Below are positions 1-9,046 of a DNA stretch of 64,000 nucleotides, one piece after another. The notes below the pieces were generated by a model. The model had not been told where the DNA came from. It saw nothing but the letters and a program-made list of their open reading frames with translations, and made no database searches. The stretch's first letter is position 1, and every line of letters begins with the position of its first letter. The stretch comes from Paramoeba atlantica (Eukaryota > Discosea), in NCBI GenBank assembly GCA_977017575.1, contig CDRNVI010000007.1, positions 1 through 64,000 of the forward strand. Direction: 5' to 3'. The position numbers and the translations under genes are program-made.

Positions 1-1890
1 AGCGACTGGTTCCCGGGTATGCTGCTTAACCCAGCAGAGAACGAGGCGCATAGGACGGAGGAGTCAGACGTGGGGGCAGACACCCTGGTCATGTTTTTTC
101 CTGCAGAAAGTGCATGGTTGTGGTGGACGCACACATCCACTTTCGAAGAAATATATCGCCCCCTTGAGGACATCAATGTGGAGGAAGTAGCCTCTCGACT
201 GAGTACGGAACAATCAAGAGACGAGCTTCTTTATGCTTACGGGCAAGCCGTAGCATCACAGAGTGCGGAAAAAGCTGACTCTGATGAACACGACCAGAAG
301 GGCACGTATACTGAGGTGTCGCCCTCGGAATTTTGTCTCGAAACGTCCCCTTCACTGTCTCCGACACGTCATGCTGCTCCTACTGATGCATTTGGGCAAG
401 CCGCATCGTCACAAAGTACGGAAAAAGCTGCTTGTGACGAACAAGAGCAGAAGGGCACGGATATCGAGGTGTCGTCGTCGGAGCTTCAGTTAGAGACAGA
501 ACATCCCCCTTCACAGACTCCGACACGTCACGCTGCTCCTACTGAGGAAAGCCTCGTCCAAGATACAAACACGTCTGATGGGTCACCGAAACCCGTAAGA
601 ACAAAGCGTGGCGCGAGTGAGCATCAAAATTGTGTAATTTCCCTGAGAAATCAGTGTTTGAAACGAAAATCCGAGCCGTGGGGAAGCGGAAAAAGTGTTT
701 CATCTCGACGACGAGTAGTAGAAATCGACATGAATCAAGCTGCGCAGCGGAAATATGACACTCTCCGCGCCGTGAGCTGTTCGGACCAGATGATACTGTC
801 TGCATTGAACGCCTACCATGAAGAAGACACAGATCCTTCAGGCATGGTCAGTGTCAGGTTTACGCCTCAAAAGAGAGACGCTTTCTGCCATCCCTTTCGC
901 ATCTTGAATGATTTTCTCGTGCAATCCTCACCCTCCTTAGGTCTATCGGCAACCCCAAGCGATGACTCCGAGCTCTCGATTCATTTCCCTCCTCCACACG
1001 ATTTCCCATTTCACACCCTACGGGATGCCCTCTTTCCTTCCTTCCGAGTTTTATTAAAAAACCGAAAACCCCCACCTACCTCCCCCAAACTCCACATCGC
1101 ATTTCCCACCCTCCCCATCCCCCCTTTGCACAAACGAAGCCAACAACCACCCGATCATCCCACCTATACGAGTCAAACCATAACAGCAACAGCAACAGCA
1201 ACAACAAATGTGCTATCCCAGGCACCCCACCCCCTCACTGCTCCTTTATCCCCACAACCGGGTTCATCCCATCCTACCCCACAAGGGGAGAAGAATAAGA
1301 ACAAGAACAATAACTTAACTCCCTCTGCAGGACTTAACCGTACGAATAATGGCTTAACTCCCGCTACAGCACTTAACACGAATAACGACTTAACTCCCCT
1401 TGCAGCAGTTAACCATACGAATAATGGCTTAACTCCCGCTACAGCACTTAACACGAATAACGACTTAACTCCCCTTGCAGCACTTAGCCATACGAATAAC
1501 GACTTAACTCCTGCAGGACTTAACAACAGTAACGACTTAACTCCCTCTGCAGCACTTAACCATACGAATAACGACTTAACTCCTGCAGGACTTCACAACC
1601 GTAACGACTTAACTCCCTCTGCAGCACTTAACCATACGAATAGCGACCTAAGTCTCTCTACAGGACTTAACAACCGTAACGACTTAACTCCCTCTGCAGC
1701 ACTTGACAACAGCAATACCATAACTCCCCTTACCCCACGGATCCCCCAGCCCTCTTCGGTCTCCACAGCGGGGACACGCCCCTCCTCGGTGGATCCCCCG
1801 TACTGCGGTGGCCGCTGCGTGGGGGGGAGGGGGGGGAGGGGGAGGCAGGGGGGGGCACGGGGGGGAGGGCGGCGGTACGGTTTTACGTGA
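1..1890 (+). CDS. Repeat-rich hypothetical protein, 5' end open at window edge
   Basis: I do not recognise a family. The first ATG in the window is at 19, but the frame is open from base 1, so the gene may start upstream. The first third is acidic and holds two approximate repeats of a segment beginning 'GQA.ASQS.EKA' (around residues 75 and 125). A basic patch ('RTKRGASEH', 'KRKSEP', 'SSRRR') follows at about 190-230, which could be a nuclear-localisation-like region. Residues 310-430 are rich in Pro, Ser and Thr and come from C-rich DNA. About eleven Asn/Thr/Leu-rich repeats follow, and then a Gly/Arg tail made from G-runs. The tail probably results from a frame slip: a second plus-strand frame (1808-2434) takes over inside the G-runs and ends with an ordinary basic C-terminus. 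Strand composition flips from C-rich to G-rich near 1800, as in the gene at 11990. Either a homopolymer sequencing error or real decay would explain the break. Confidence 0.55.
   Translation, partial: SDWFPGMLLNPAENEAHRTEESDVGADTLVMFFPAESAWLWWTHTSTFEEIYRPLEDINVEEVASRLSTEQSRDELLYAYGQAVASQSAEKADSDEHDQKGTYTEVSPSEFCLETSPSLSPTRHAAPTDAFGQAASSQSTEKAACDEQEQKGTDIEVSSSELQLETEHPPSQTPTRHAAPTEESLVQDTNTSDGSPKPVRTKRGASEHQNCVISLRNQCLKRKSEPWGSGKSVSSRRRVVEIDMNQAAQRKYDTLRAVSCSDQMILSALNAYHEEDTDPSGMVSVRFTPQKRDAFCHPFRILNDFLVQSSPSLGLSATPSDDSELSIHFPPPHDFPFHTLRDALFPSFRVLLKNRKPPPTSPKLHIAFPTLPIPPLHKRSQQPPDHPTYTSQTITATATATTNVLSQAPHPLTAPLSPQPGSSHPTPQGEKNKNKNNNLTPSAGLNRTNNGLTPATALNTNNDLTPLAAVNHTNNGLTPATALNTNNDLTPLAALSHTNNDLTPAGLNNSNDLTPSAALNHTNNDLTPAGLHNRNDLTPSAALNHTNSDLSLSTGLNNRNDLTPSAALDNSNTITPLTPRIPQPSSVSTAGTRPSSVDPPYCGGRCVGGRGGRGRQGGARGGGRRYGFT
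1310..1715 (+). repeat. In-frame tandem repeat, about 39-nt units
   Basis: Roughly eleven degenerate units, each built round 'aactcc...gcag.acttaac...acgaataacga'. They encode Leu-Thr-Pro-x-Ala-x-Leu-Asn-x-Thr-Asn-Asn. Unit length varies because some copies lack three codons, but the frame is always kept, which suggests that the repeat is translated. Confidence 0.85.
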
Positions 1891-2434
1891 GACACGCGTA
1901 TGGGGAGAGGCCGTGGGGGGAGAGGGGGGGTGGGGAGAACCCGGGGAGGGGCGAGAAACGGAAACGGCAGAGGAAGGGTGGGGGGAGCGTGAACACGAAA
2001 GCGTGATGGGGATCGAAACAGGAGAGGGGGGGGAGGGGTTTTCGTCAGAGGGGTCGGGAGGGAGTGGGCGGGGTGGGGAGCGAGGTACGAGTCCAGTGAG
2101 GAAGGGTGAAGAGAGGAAGACCTCGACGAGACGTGGGGAAAAGGGGGGAGGGAGGGTCTATGATGGGGTCGCGGCAACGGTGTACAGCGCGGTTCGGAAA
2201 TACAGGGGAAACGGGGAAGGAGATAAGGGAAAAAGGTTGAGCTCTGCGGATGAAAAGGCGATGGTGAGAAAGCTCGCGTCCCGATGGTGTAGGAACAGGT
2301 TTCGGGAAATGAACGGGAATGTGATTATAGGAAAGCATCGCCTCTCGGAAAGCCTACTTTCGAAAACGCAGCGTTGCAGGTTGTTTCAAGCTGTCAAGGT
2401 GTACTTGAGGCGCCGGAATGAGGAAAACAAGTGA
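1808..2434 (+). CDS. Probable 3' continuation of the preceding gene (frame shifted at G-runs)
   Basis: This frame overlaps the end of the previous one by about 80 bases inside a stretch of G-runs. Its first 125 codons are Gly/Glu/Arg-rich and follow the G-rich strand, so they give little protein information. From about codon 115 onward the sequence looks like ordinary protein: 'VYDGVAATVYSAVRKYRG', then a basic helical region with 'RKLASRWCRNRFREMNG' and 'RCRLFQAVKVYLRRRN', ending in TGA. No plausible independent start exists outside the G-runs. I infer that this is the true C-terminus of the upstream gene, with a +1 indel in a poly-G tract. It could also be a separate gene with a poorly placed start. 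Confidence 0.4.
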   Translation: MAAAWGGGGGGGGRGGHGGEGGGTVLRETRVWGEAVGGEGGWGEPGEGRETETAEEGWGEREHESVMGIETGEGGEGFSSEGSGGSGRGGERGTSPVRKGEERKTSTRRGEKGGGRVYDGVAATVYSAVRKYRGNGEGDKGKRLSSADEKAMVRKLASRWCRNRFREMNGNVIIGKHRLSESLLSKTQRCRLFQAVKVYLRRRNEENK

Positions 2435-2768
2435 AGTTTATCGTGTGTTGCATGTTTTCGTGTAAAATACTTTTTCTTTGCCGCGTGATTGAATTGTAAA
2501 TACTTGCATGGGTAGTGTATAGTTTAGTGCAGAGGGATTGTGTAGGGAAGTAGCCGTGTAATTTTTCTATAGCAAATTTGATTGGACGGTGAATTGAACT
2601 CGATTAATCTTTTACCAATGTATAGCTTTATGATTTGGAACCTGTTAATGATGAAGTCTACGTGTGGAACATTTCCGAGGACAGGTCATCGTAGAACTAT
2701 GCAGTTATGAGAAGTTATGTGAATGGAATGCATTTAAATACATGTAAATCGGAACGAAGTACGCAAAA
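2435..2768. other. Intergenic, no gene seen
   Basis: This is AT-rich DNA between the repeat-rich gene and the F-box gene. I see no open frame, hairpin or repeat beyond short A/T tracts. Confidence 0.6.
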
Positions 2769-4043
2769 ATGTCCATAGATTTTCCACTGGACGGGATAGC
2801 ACAATGCCTAGCATTTTTACATGCAGAAGAAATCGAACGTTGTCTTTTTGTGTGTAAAAAATGGAAAACCTTTCTTGAGAAGTCTCCACACCCGTGGTTA
2901 CGCGATGTATCGAGTAAACTTCGAACATCTTTTACTTTCTGTGATACGATAGGAAGGAACTCCTTGATTTATGAAACCCCGGGCCATGCTGTTCTCTCGT
3001 CCTCTCAACAAACACACGCAGACCGAATATGTCTTGCAAAGTGTCTCTGTACGCAAGGGCAGCAAAATTTGCTTTCCCTTCCGTCATGTCCTGTTCTTGC
3101 CGAAAATGACCCTTTCGTGTCCTCTTTTTGTCGCGCTGAAAAAAGTCTTGTACATTTTCAACCTTCAATAGGCTCATATAGAGAACTGTTTCATAGGTTA
3201 CGGACTCTTTATGAATCGAATTTTCCAGGCCAAGCCGCAAATAACGTTTTCAAACAAGCCCTGTTTGCCACAAGCACGGATCAAGAAGGCCAATCCCTGG
3301 GCTGTACGCTCACGCCCAACCCGGTCCCTTTTTGGAGCAGTTCATCCTGTCGGGAGGTCGAAACCCAAATCCTAATTTATGCCACAAAACCCAATACACT
3401 TCTCTCTGATATTGAGATTACGTTTTACCAGGAGCTGCGACAAACTGGATTTCCGATTTACTCCTGCGAGAGGATTCGATTTTCATTTGGTTCCTGCTAC
3501 ACCTTTGGGGAGACCAGGGGACGCAAATGTCCAGAACAGAAGCAAAAGACAGACGGAAGAATGGTAGATAATCTTCTACCGAAAAACATACAATGGATGG
3601 GTCATACAAAATGGTTGGCATGCCAACACACCGAGCAGCCGCAGCGGTTCTCCTTTGGGTGTATGCTGCCGTTTGAGTTTGTCCAAATCGAGCTCGCAGG
3701 GCCTCGAACGCTCCAGGTCGATTTTGATAACCAGCCCTATATTTGTATTCGTGAGGCACGAGCCATGGGTTTGTCGTATTGGGATGAAAGGTTCCACAAA
3801 AAGATTCGCGAGTCCATGGCTGGGCAATGGGTGCGTTTTTTACGTTCGAGTAAACATGTCGAATCGAGGCAGAGGAAGCAAGAAGGGAATCGTGCTGCGT
3901 TTTGCTCTCGACTGAAAATGTTTTATTCAACCTTGAAGGAGTTTAATGAAGCATTGCGGTGTGAAAACGTTCCCCATGAAAGACTACGCGACCTTTTACA
4001 AATGCTTGATTCGGATTGTTTGTATTTCGAGCCTGGCCTCTAG
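2769..4043 (+). CDS. F-box-like protein
   Basis: The protein has 424 residues, with an ATG start and a TAG stop. Residues 5-50 read like an F-box: 'FPLDGIAQCLAFL', an acidic turn, then 'RCLFVCKKWKTFLEKSPHPWLRD'. The pattern of Pro, Leu, 'C..V.K.W' and a terminal 'W' is that of F-box families that bind Skp1 in SCF ubiquitin ligases. The rest has no LRR, WD40 or kelch repeats that I can see. It holds a Cys-rich stretch, a beta-rich middle ('RFSFGCMLPFEFVQIELAG') and a helical, charged C-terminus. By inference it is a substrate adaptor with an unknown target. It lies 14 bases upstream of the next open frame, as expected of genes in one transcription unit. Confidence 0.6.
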   Translation: MSIDFPLDGIAQCLAFLHAEEIERCLFVCKKWKTFLEKSPHPWLRDVSSKLRTSFTFCDTIGRNSLIYETPGHAVLSSSQQTHADRICLAKCLCTQGQQNLLSLPSCPVLAENDPFVSSFCRAEKSLVHFQPSIGSYRELFHRLRTLYESNFPGQAANNVFKQALFATSTDQEGQSLGCTLTPNPVPFWSSSSCREVETQILIYATKPNTLLSDIEITFYQELRQTGFPIYSCERIRFSFGSCYTFGETRGRKCPEQKQKTDGRMVDNLLPKNIQWMGHTKWLACQHTEQPQRFSFGCMLPFEFVQIELAGPRTLQVDFDNQPYICIREARAMGLSYWDERFHKKIRESMAGQWVRFLRSSKHVESRQRKQEGNRAAFCSRLKMFYSTLKEFNEALRCENVPHERLRDLLQMLDSDCLYFEPGL

Positions 4044-4057
4044 TTTAGGGTTAGCAA

Positions 4058-5002
4058 ATGGAACTTCAACAAGGGAAAATCAGGTCCTCTTGTAGACGCG
4101 TGGTCGTAGTTGATCTCTTATTTATTGCACTTTACTTTTTTCACTACGGGATTGACCGAAAGAAACTTGTACATGAATCGCGTATGACTGTTTTTCGTAT
4201 AGACCTTCAATTTGCATTTATTAAATCTTATTTACTACGAAACATTTGGGCATGTAGTTTTCATCCCCTGCAATGTCTCAGACAAATGAAATGGTCTTCA
4301 CGTTTACCACTTAAACTTTCGTTCCGCAGTCAGAGAAGGATTTATCCTCTGAAGATATGGGCTTTGGTGAGTGTATTCGTCGTTGCATTAACACAGCTTG
4401 GAAATCTGTTTGGCGCATCGAATCGATGCGAATTCAAACCGACGGATAACTTGTTTTTAGGGATCAACTTGAACTTGACTCACTTTTCGACAAGTGCATT
4501 CGCTGAGGCTGAATCGCACCTTTTTTCAACTGGGAATGTGGCGTTTGCCGTTTACGGAACGCGGGAAACGTTTATGGAATTCTCATATAATATTGCTCGG
4601 GCTATGAGCAAGAACCCTGAGAGAAGTATTACCGAGGACGCTCGAGTGTACAACGTAGAATCATATGATGAGGAAGTCATCCAAACCATCATTAACGACA
4701 GACCACCTTCTTCGTTCTATGTGCCCTGTAGGATCATAAATTTTCTGAACTCGAGTAAACTTTCTCATACCTTCCGCATTCATTTAAAAGCGATTCTTGA
4801 CCAAGGCTACAACCCCGCCTGTCGTCGATTTTGTTGTGGCAAGCTCATATTTCTGTTTTTATTCTCTCCAGTAGACATCGATGCGATTGAGGATGGGAAA
4901 ATAGTAAAACAACCCGAGGAAATCTTGCTGCACCTTAAAATAAGAAAATTAAAGATCTTTTCCTCCAGAGTAGAACATTTACTGCATCCTATTGTGCTGT
5001 GA
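4058..5002 (+). CDS. Single-pass membrane protein, possible LAP1/LULL1-like lumenal domain
   Basis: There are 314 residues from the first ATG. A later Met at about residue 78 would give a more compact protein, with a basic N-tail, one membrane segment ('LKIWALVSVFVVALTQLGNLF', about 98-118) and a C-terminal domain of about 195 residues. That domain shows the order 'FAVYGTRETFMEFSYNIARAM', an 'SFYVPCRIINFLN' strand, and a closing 'SSRVEHLLHPIVL'. By eye it recalls the torsin-activator domain of TOR1AIP proteins (LAP1/LULL1), an AAA-like fold without nucleotide motifs. This is only a pattern resemblance. It is otherwise an unknown type II-like membrane protein. The first 77 codons may be untranslated. 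Confidence 0.45.
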   Translation: MELQQGKIRSSCRRVVVVDLLFIALYFFHYGIDRKKLVHESRMTVFRIDLQFAFIKSYLLRNIWACSFHPLQCLRQMKWSSRLPLKLSFRSQRRIYPLKIWALVSVFVVALTQLGNLFGASNRCEFKPTDNLFLGINLNLTHFSTSAFAEAESHLFSTGNVAFAVYGTRETFMEFSYNIARAMSKNPERSITEDARVYNVESYDEEVIQTIINDRPPSSFYVPCRIINFLNSSKLSHTFRIHLKAILDQGYNPACRRFCCGKLIFLFLFSPVDIDAIEDGKIVKQPEEILLHLKIRKLKIFSSRVEHLLHPIVL

Positions 5003-5316
5003 TTGGGGTTTGAAGGTTGCCTTAAATCACTGGCTTCGTAGAAGCTACATTTGTATTTGTTGTGCGCCTAGCAATTATATGTTCTTACTGAATGTTTTCT
5101 TTACCTTGTTATGCATACCCTTGTTACACCTTACCCTCTACCTTGCCCTATATCTTACCCTTGTTAAGGTATCTTAGTAATTTTCTGTGTCGTCTTTCGC
5201 AAGTCTTTATGTATGTGTCTATCCTTGTTAAAACCATTATTTTTGTATCGATAGAATTAACATACTTTTTAGAATAATAGACTTTTAATAGAAAAAAATA
5301 GAATCCTTTCGACACC
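5003..5316. other. Intergenic with CTTACCCTTGTTA-like pyrimidine repeats
   Basis: Between about 5095 and 5170 the plus strand carries a C/T-rich array of words such as 'taccttgttatgca', 'cccttgttacacc', 'ttaccctctacc' and 'cttacccttgtta'. A pyrimidine-rich tract upstream of the PEX16 start at 5317 could serve as a splice-leader acceptor tract, but no experiment or search supports this here. Confidence 0.35.
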
Positions 5317-6471
5317 ATGAATACAGCAAGTGTTGTAAGCACTGGGATCTGGCTGAACGCAGTGGAGAATATCGTGCGATATACAATCTGGAGGCAGCTG
5401 AAGCAGACCTCATTGCTAATCACAGAAGCTTCCTTTAGCTTTTTGAATGTCTTTAGATACATCAGAACATTTCTTGAGTCGAACAGGCTTTCGCTAAATG
5501 ATATCAGCCGAGCAATTGTTGCAGATTTCTGCTATGGCTTTGTACAGCAAGTACAGCGACTCATTGAGCTTTTCATCACACTACGATGTAATGGAAATAG
5601 AAATTACCTCATCGCTTTAAGCATTGTTGTTATTGAAGCTCTGAAATGTCGAATTTCATTCATTTACCGTGAAGACTTGCACACAACATTCTATGATGGC
5701 TTTTATCAGTTTGTGAGAAATATGAAATCTGTCATTGCAATCCTTTACAAAATGGTCCGACTACCACGCAGATCCATCACTGTAGCGACGAGAACAGACC
5801 CTGAGAAAAATGAAACTGCAGCGCACTGTCAATTGCAGGTTCCACGAACGAACTTAACGCGCAGAACGTACGCTACCGAATACAGTGGAAACGCGAAATC
5901 AGATTTGTCGGCTAACTGCGTTAGTCTAAATGCGTTCATGGTCTCAACCGTGGATCGATTCTACATGATCCGTCCTCTTTTATATTCCATTGTTAATTTG
6001 TCTTGTACAATACGCAACGTACAGAAAAGTGAAGCGAACTGCATAGGCACAGGGTGGGGAGCCTGGGTAGTAATGTTTGTCGCGGACTGCGTAGCCTGCA
6101 CGCTTTCCGAGAACATTGCATCAGGAAAATTTAAAGAGCCCATTACTCTACATGGACATAATACAATTGACGAGTCGCGCAGAGATCTACTCCAAGAGAA
6201 AAAAGAATTCGCTTCGAACTCCAACAATATGCCGCCTTACTTCTGCAACGGAGCATCACAGTGGGAAGTCTTGAGATATCGTCGAATGCTCATCATATGG
6301 AATTTCTTTAAACGACCGTTCTTTAACATCTTTTTTAAAAAAGCCTTGACTGATCTTTGTACCCCAGGAGGCTTTTTCGATGGTATACCTTTACTTGGGG
6401 GCACGATGAAGCAATACATGAAACATTACTTGAGCTTGCTCGACCTATCTTGGTTTATCACAAGCTATTGA
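5317..6471 (+). CDS. PEX16: Peroxin-16 family (peroxisome/glycosome membrane biogenesis)
   Basis: The protein has 384 residues, slightly longer than animal PEX16 (about 336). The signature is in the last third. 'RPLLYSIVNLS' is followed by 'GTGWGAWVVMFVADCVACTLSE', which matches the family's 'W.P......D' block. 'WEVLRYRRMLIIWNFFKRPFF' corresponds to the family's 'E..RR...LLYYLLRSPF'. The closing part is 'IPLLGGTMKQYMKHYLSLLDLSWF'. The N-terminal 120 residues are helical, as in PEX16. The family acts at the ER and peroxisome membrane to recruit or insert peroxisomal membrane proteins with PEX3/PEX19. In kinetoplastids the organelle is the glycosome. About 40 residues in the middle (160-205) look like a low-conservation linker. 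The ATG at 5317 is the first in frame. Confidence 0.75.
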   Translation: MNTASVVSTGIWLNAVENIVRYTIWRQLKQTSLLITEASFSFLNVFRYIRTFLESNRLSLNDISRAIVADFCYGFVQQVQRLIELFITLRCNGNRNYLIALSIVVIEALKCRISFIYREDLHTTFYDGFYQFVRNMKSVIAILYKMVRLPRRSITVATRTDPEKNETAAHCQLQVPRTNLTRRTYATEYSGNAKSDLSANCVSLNAFMVSTVDRFYMIRPLLYSIVNLSCTIRNVQKSEANCIGTGWGAWVVMFVADCVACTLSENIASGKFKEPITLHGHNTIDESRRDLLQEKKEFASNSNNMPPYFCNGASQWEVLRYRRMLIIWNFFKRPFFNIFFKKALTDLCTPGGFFDGIPLLGGTMKQYMKHYLSLLDLSWFITSY

Positions 6472-6495
6472 GGAGAACGACAAAGGGGTAAAAAA

Positions 6496-7086
6496 TTGGT
6501 CAAAGTGAGGCATTATTGCGCCTTTTTTGAAAAAAATAAATGCAGATATCTTTTTACGTTTATGGGCCGCTACTACTTATTTCTTTTGATTTCGCTTCTA
6601 AAAAGATGAGTCTTCACATTAATTAGAGATCTTCGCACAGCTGTTTTAAAAGATCTCCCTCGCTGTTTCCGATCTTCAGACCATTGACGACGTCTCCGCT
6701 GAACTTTGGTCAATCTTTTCTTTCTTCATCAAAGCACCCAACGGTCCCATTCCCACGGGATCGTACTGCCTTCTTGAGTATCTCACTCATGCGTTCAACC
6801 GTGTTGGTGTGCACCAAAAATCGTCGACGATTAACTGTCTCATGCCGCAAGTCTTTTCCCAGCGAGCGACTCGCTCGCCAGCCATCAGCGCGCGTTACGG
6901 TTCGGCTTCCAGCAGACAACTTAATTAATTGTGTTATTGTGCGCAGTTCATTGTGATAAACCGTGAAAAAAGTTTGTAGTTTTAATAATCTGACACACTC
7001 TAAAAGAAAACATACTTGTTTCAAACGAATATTTGAAAATTGGAGAAAAATATTTTTTTGGCGCAATAATGATTCACTTTCACCAA
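6496..7086 (-). mobile_element. Merlin/ISXO2-like transposon remnant with 27-bp terminal inverted repeats
   Basis: The ends 6496-6522 (TTGGTCAAAGTGAGGCATTA...) and 7060-7086 are inverted copies agreeing at 24 of 27 positions. The 591-bp segment fills most of the PEX16-LRR intergenic space. Its minus strand encodes a piece of an IS1595/ISXO2/Merlin-type transposase (next entry). The length is too short for an autonomous copy, so this is an internally deleted derivative. I could not find a clear 8-9 bp target duplication in the A-rich flanks. Confidence 0.7.
6710..7066 (-). pseudogene. Fragment of ISXO2/Merlin-type DDE transposase
   Basis: The last half of this 118-codon frame reads 'SRTVTRADGWRASRSL', then 'RHETVNRRRFLVHTNTVERM'. 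This matches the C-terminal part of the ISXO2-like (DDE_Tnp_IS1595) domain, where an Asp-Gly-Trp block is followed by His-x-x-Val-Asn and then 'HTN.IE'. The glutamate of the catalytic triad falls in 'TNTVE'. The N-terminal two-thirds of a normal transposase is missing. The first 50 codons look like read-through of non-coding DNA. Confidence 0.6.
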
Positions 7087-7288
7087 AAAATGAGGTAAGG
7101 AAGCAATGTGATGGATAAACTCGTGTGACTTTTGGAGGGCAGAGGTTTATACCATTCGCGTCATAAAGAATTCTTCAAGAAGCGTAAGCTTTATTCTGTT
7201 TTGCTCTCTTTAAATACTTCTTTAGAAGAGAAATAGCTCTTTATAGGGGTTCTTGGTTTTGCATTTTTAAACTCTTTTTACAAAACAA

Positions 7289-8128
7289 ATGTCAGACAAT
7301 TCAGCGGAAGCAAGTCATTTTGCAACTCATTTGCATCAAACAGAGGCACAGTGTCCCCCCAGCTACAGTAGTCGTCGAGGAAAAGTATTTGGAAGTATTT
7401 TTCCTCCGGAAATCGAACTGTCTCAATTTACAGCTGGATTGACAAATGCGCATCCATCTTGGAACTCATCAACTCCTGCTTGCAAGTGGTCTGGAGTTCA
7501 GTGCAAAGATTCGACTAGACCAGAGGAAGTAACAAATATTGAATGGCACCGGCGTGAACTTCAAGGAACTCCAAATTGGAAATACATGCCCCGATCGGTA
7601 TGTTATCTAAACATATTTAAGAATCTTTTGACCGGCGAATTACCACTCGAACTTCTTCCACGCGAATTAGAATTTCTATACTTAGGTTCAAACAAGCTTG
7701 TTGGCTCCTTAGATGTAGAAAATCTTCCTGGTGCTACACTTGAGGCGTATTTATGGTCAAATTCATTTTGCAGCACGCTTGATTTGAGCATTCTGCCTCA
7801 CAATCTCACAGAGCTTTCAGTTTCTCATAACGAGCTCTTTGGTTCCCTTAATATTTGCGCGTTACCACACTCAATGACGGATCTCATACTGAATCAGAAT
7901 GCATTTACCGGTCGCGTTGATCTACGCCAACTTCCTCCTTCCATGAAAGTGCTCAGATTAAATAACAATCAACTTGAACACATAACAGGGCTGGAATCAC
8001 TGCCACCGCAGTTGCAACGGCTAAGTGTTGAACAAAACAAGGAACTTGTAGGAGAGTTTAATAAGGCATTATTTCCTACATCTCTGAACGAATTTAATTT
8101 TCATGAGACCCTTTTGAAGCAAATGTAA
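7289..8128 (+). CDS. Leucine-rich-repeat protein with W-x-GVQC cap
   Basis: The protein has 279 residues. After a roughly 55-residue N-region comes an LRR cap: 'SWNSSTPACKWSGVQC' (about 64-80). Seven or so repeats of about 22 residues follow, of the type 'LP..L..L.L..N.F.G..DL..', for example 'LPHNLTELSVSHNELFGS' and 'LPPSMKVLRLNNNQLE'. This repeat type is abundant in kinetoplastid surface or secreted LRR families, but I see no convincing signal peptide or GPI/transmembrane tail here. The gene at 19693 is a paralogue with the same cap. The role is unknown, and protein binding is the usual function of such solenoids. Confidence 0.75.
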   Translation: MSDNSAEASHFATHLHQTEAQCPPSYSSRRGKVFGSIFPPEIELSQFTAGLTNAHPSWNSSTPACKWSGVQCKDSTRPEEVTNIEWHRRELQGTPNWKYMPRSVCYLNIFKNLLTGELPLELLPRELEFLYLGSNKLVGSLDVENLPGATLEAYLWSNSFCSTLDLSILPHNLTELSVSHNELFGSLNICALPHSMTDLILNQNAFTGRVDLRQLPPSMKVLRLNNNQLEHITGLESLPPQLQRLSVEQNKELVGEFNKALFPTSLNEFNFHETLLKQM

Positions 8129-8560
8129 AGCATACACTCTACGTCTACTAGAGGTAATCTACGTCTACTAAGAGGTAATCGTTTCTCACTTGACAGGCTT
8201 TGATTATTAGACTTTCCTATTTCGATATTAGACATTTCGACGCTGTAATACGGCACAACAGAACGTCAAAGAAAGTATTCTTAAAAATTGATTTTTAGAA
8301 GATAATGCCTCAAAAACTTGTTGACGAGTCAACCCAAACGATGCCACTTCGTTGACAGTACGTTTACTGTCAACTACCTCAAATGAACAACGGGTTACTG
8401 GTCCTCTAGGGCGTTGGGTGAGAATACGGCCTCCTGCCCCTCGGGTAGGGCCTCTATAAAATCCTCTAGTGGTGCCCATCGTGAATTTTTTAGTGTCTCC
8501 GTTGGACATACGCTTACATAAGAAAAATAATAGAAGGTGGTAGAATAGAGTAAAACATGT
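8129..8560. other. Intergenic: short tandem duplication and an uninterpretable minus-strand frame
   Basis: 'ctacgtctacta.gaggtaatc' is duplicated in tandem at about 8139-8180. A GTTGACGAGTCAAC palindrome lies at about 8322; a near copy (GTTGACGGGTCAAC) lies at about 11250, on the other side of the transposase remnant. A 127-codon minus-strand frame (8228-8611) contains 'GLTRQQVFEALSSKNQFLRIL', which could be a decayed helix-turn-helix, but I cannot place it. Confidence 0.35.
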
Positions 8561-8668
8561 GCCGCGAAGCGGCGCAATTTTTTTTTCCCCTACTTTCTTA
8601 AAAATTTGCACCCCCCCTATTTAATTGTCCTTTTTCCCGAAAAGCGGTGACAATTAAGTAGGGGGGGT
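8561..8668. repeat. C-tract palindrome (TTAATTGTC family) with GC-hairpin and T-run
   Basis: 8561-8574 is GCCGCGAAGCGGCG, a perfect short hairpin, followed by a T-run. At 8611-8629 CCCCCCCTATTTAATTGTC is mirrored by GACAATTAAGTAGGGGGGGT at 8649-8668, with a 19-base spacer. The right end continues TACAG and is followed by TA, as in the Tc1-like element at 28038. I read it as a minimal non-autonomous element made of two ends. Confidence 0.7.
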
Positions 8669-8676
8669 ACAGTATA

Positions 8677-8700
8677 TTTATAAAAATTAATGAGAGAGGG
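8677..8700 (+). repeat. Direct repeat, partner at 11115-11138
   Basis: TTTATAAAAATTAATGAGAG here and TTTATTAAAATTAATGAGAG at 11115 agree at all but two or three positions and have the same orientation. They flank the transposase remnant at 9160-10332. They may mark an old insertion unit, or both may belong to the same dispersed repeat. No more than this can be said. Confidence 0.4.
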
Positions 8701-9046
8701 TAGGTGGAAGGACGTGATATACAACACTTTAGCTGATAGGATGAACCAATTTTTTTCGCTGTAAGGATAGATTGTGGGTAAACGAGGATAATAATTATGA
8801 GGTGATCATGACAAATATTTGCTTAAGCGCCCATACAGTATAATGAACCATACAGTATAATGAACCTGAACCATAATAAAGGGAGGGCTAAGGTACAAAA
8901 GGTTGATCTGCACTTTCTGGAGAAAATTCTTTAAGATCCATTTCTTCGTCAGAATCTACAGCAGTGTTTTCACCGAAGAACTCGATAGAGCGTCTTGTAG
9001 CTTCCAATATATGCTCAGGCTTTGTCAAAGTTTCTCGTGAGATACT

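Noticed and set aside
1173-2338. Long minus-strand frames (1173-1526, 1593-2177, 2045-2338)
   Set aside because: They mirror the repeat and G-run coding of the plus strand and translate to Pro/Arg or repeat low-complexity sequence.
5003-5316. Interstitial telomere repeats
   Set aside because: The 'ttaccctt' words are irregular and mixed with other C/T words; there is no regular TTAGGG-type array.
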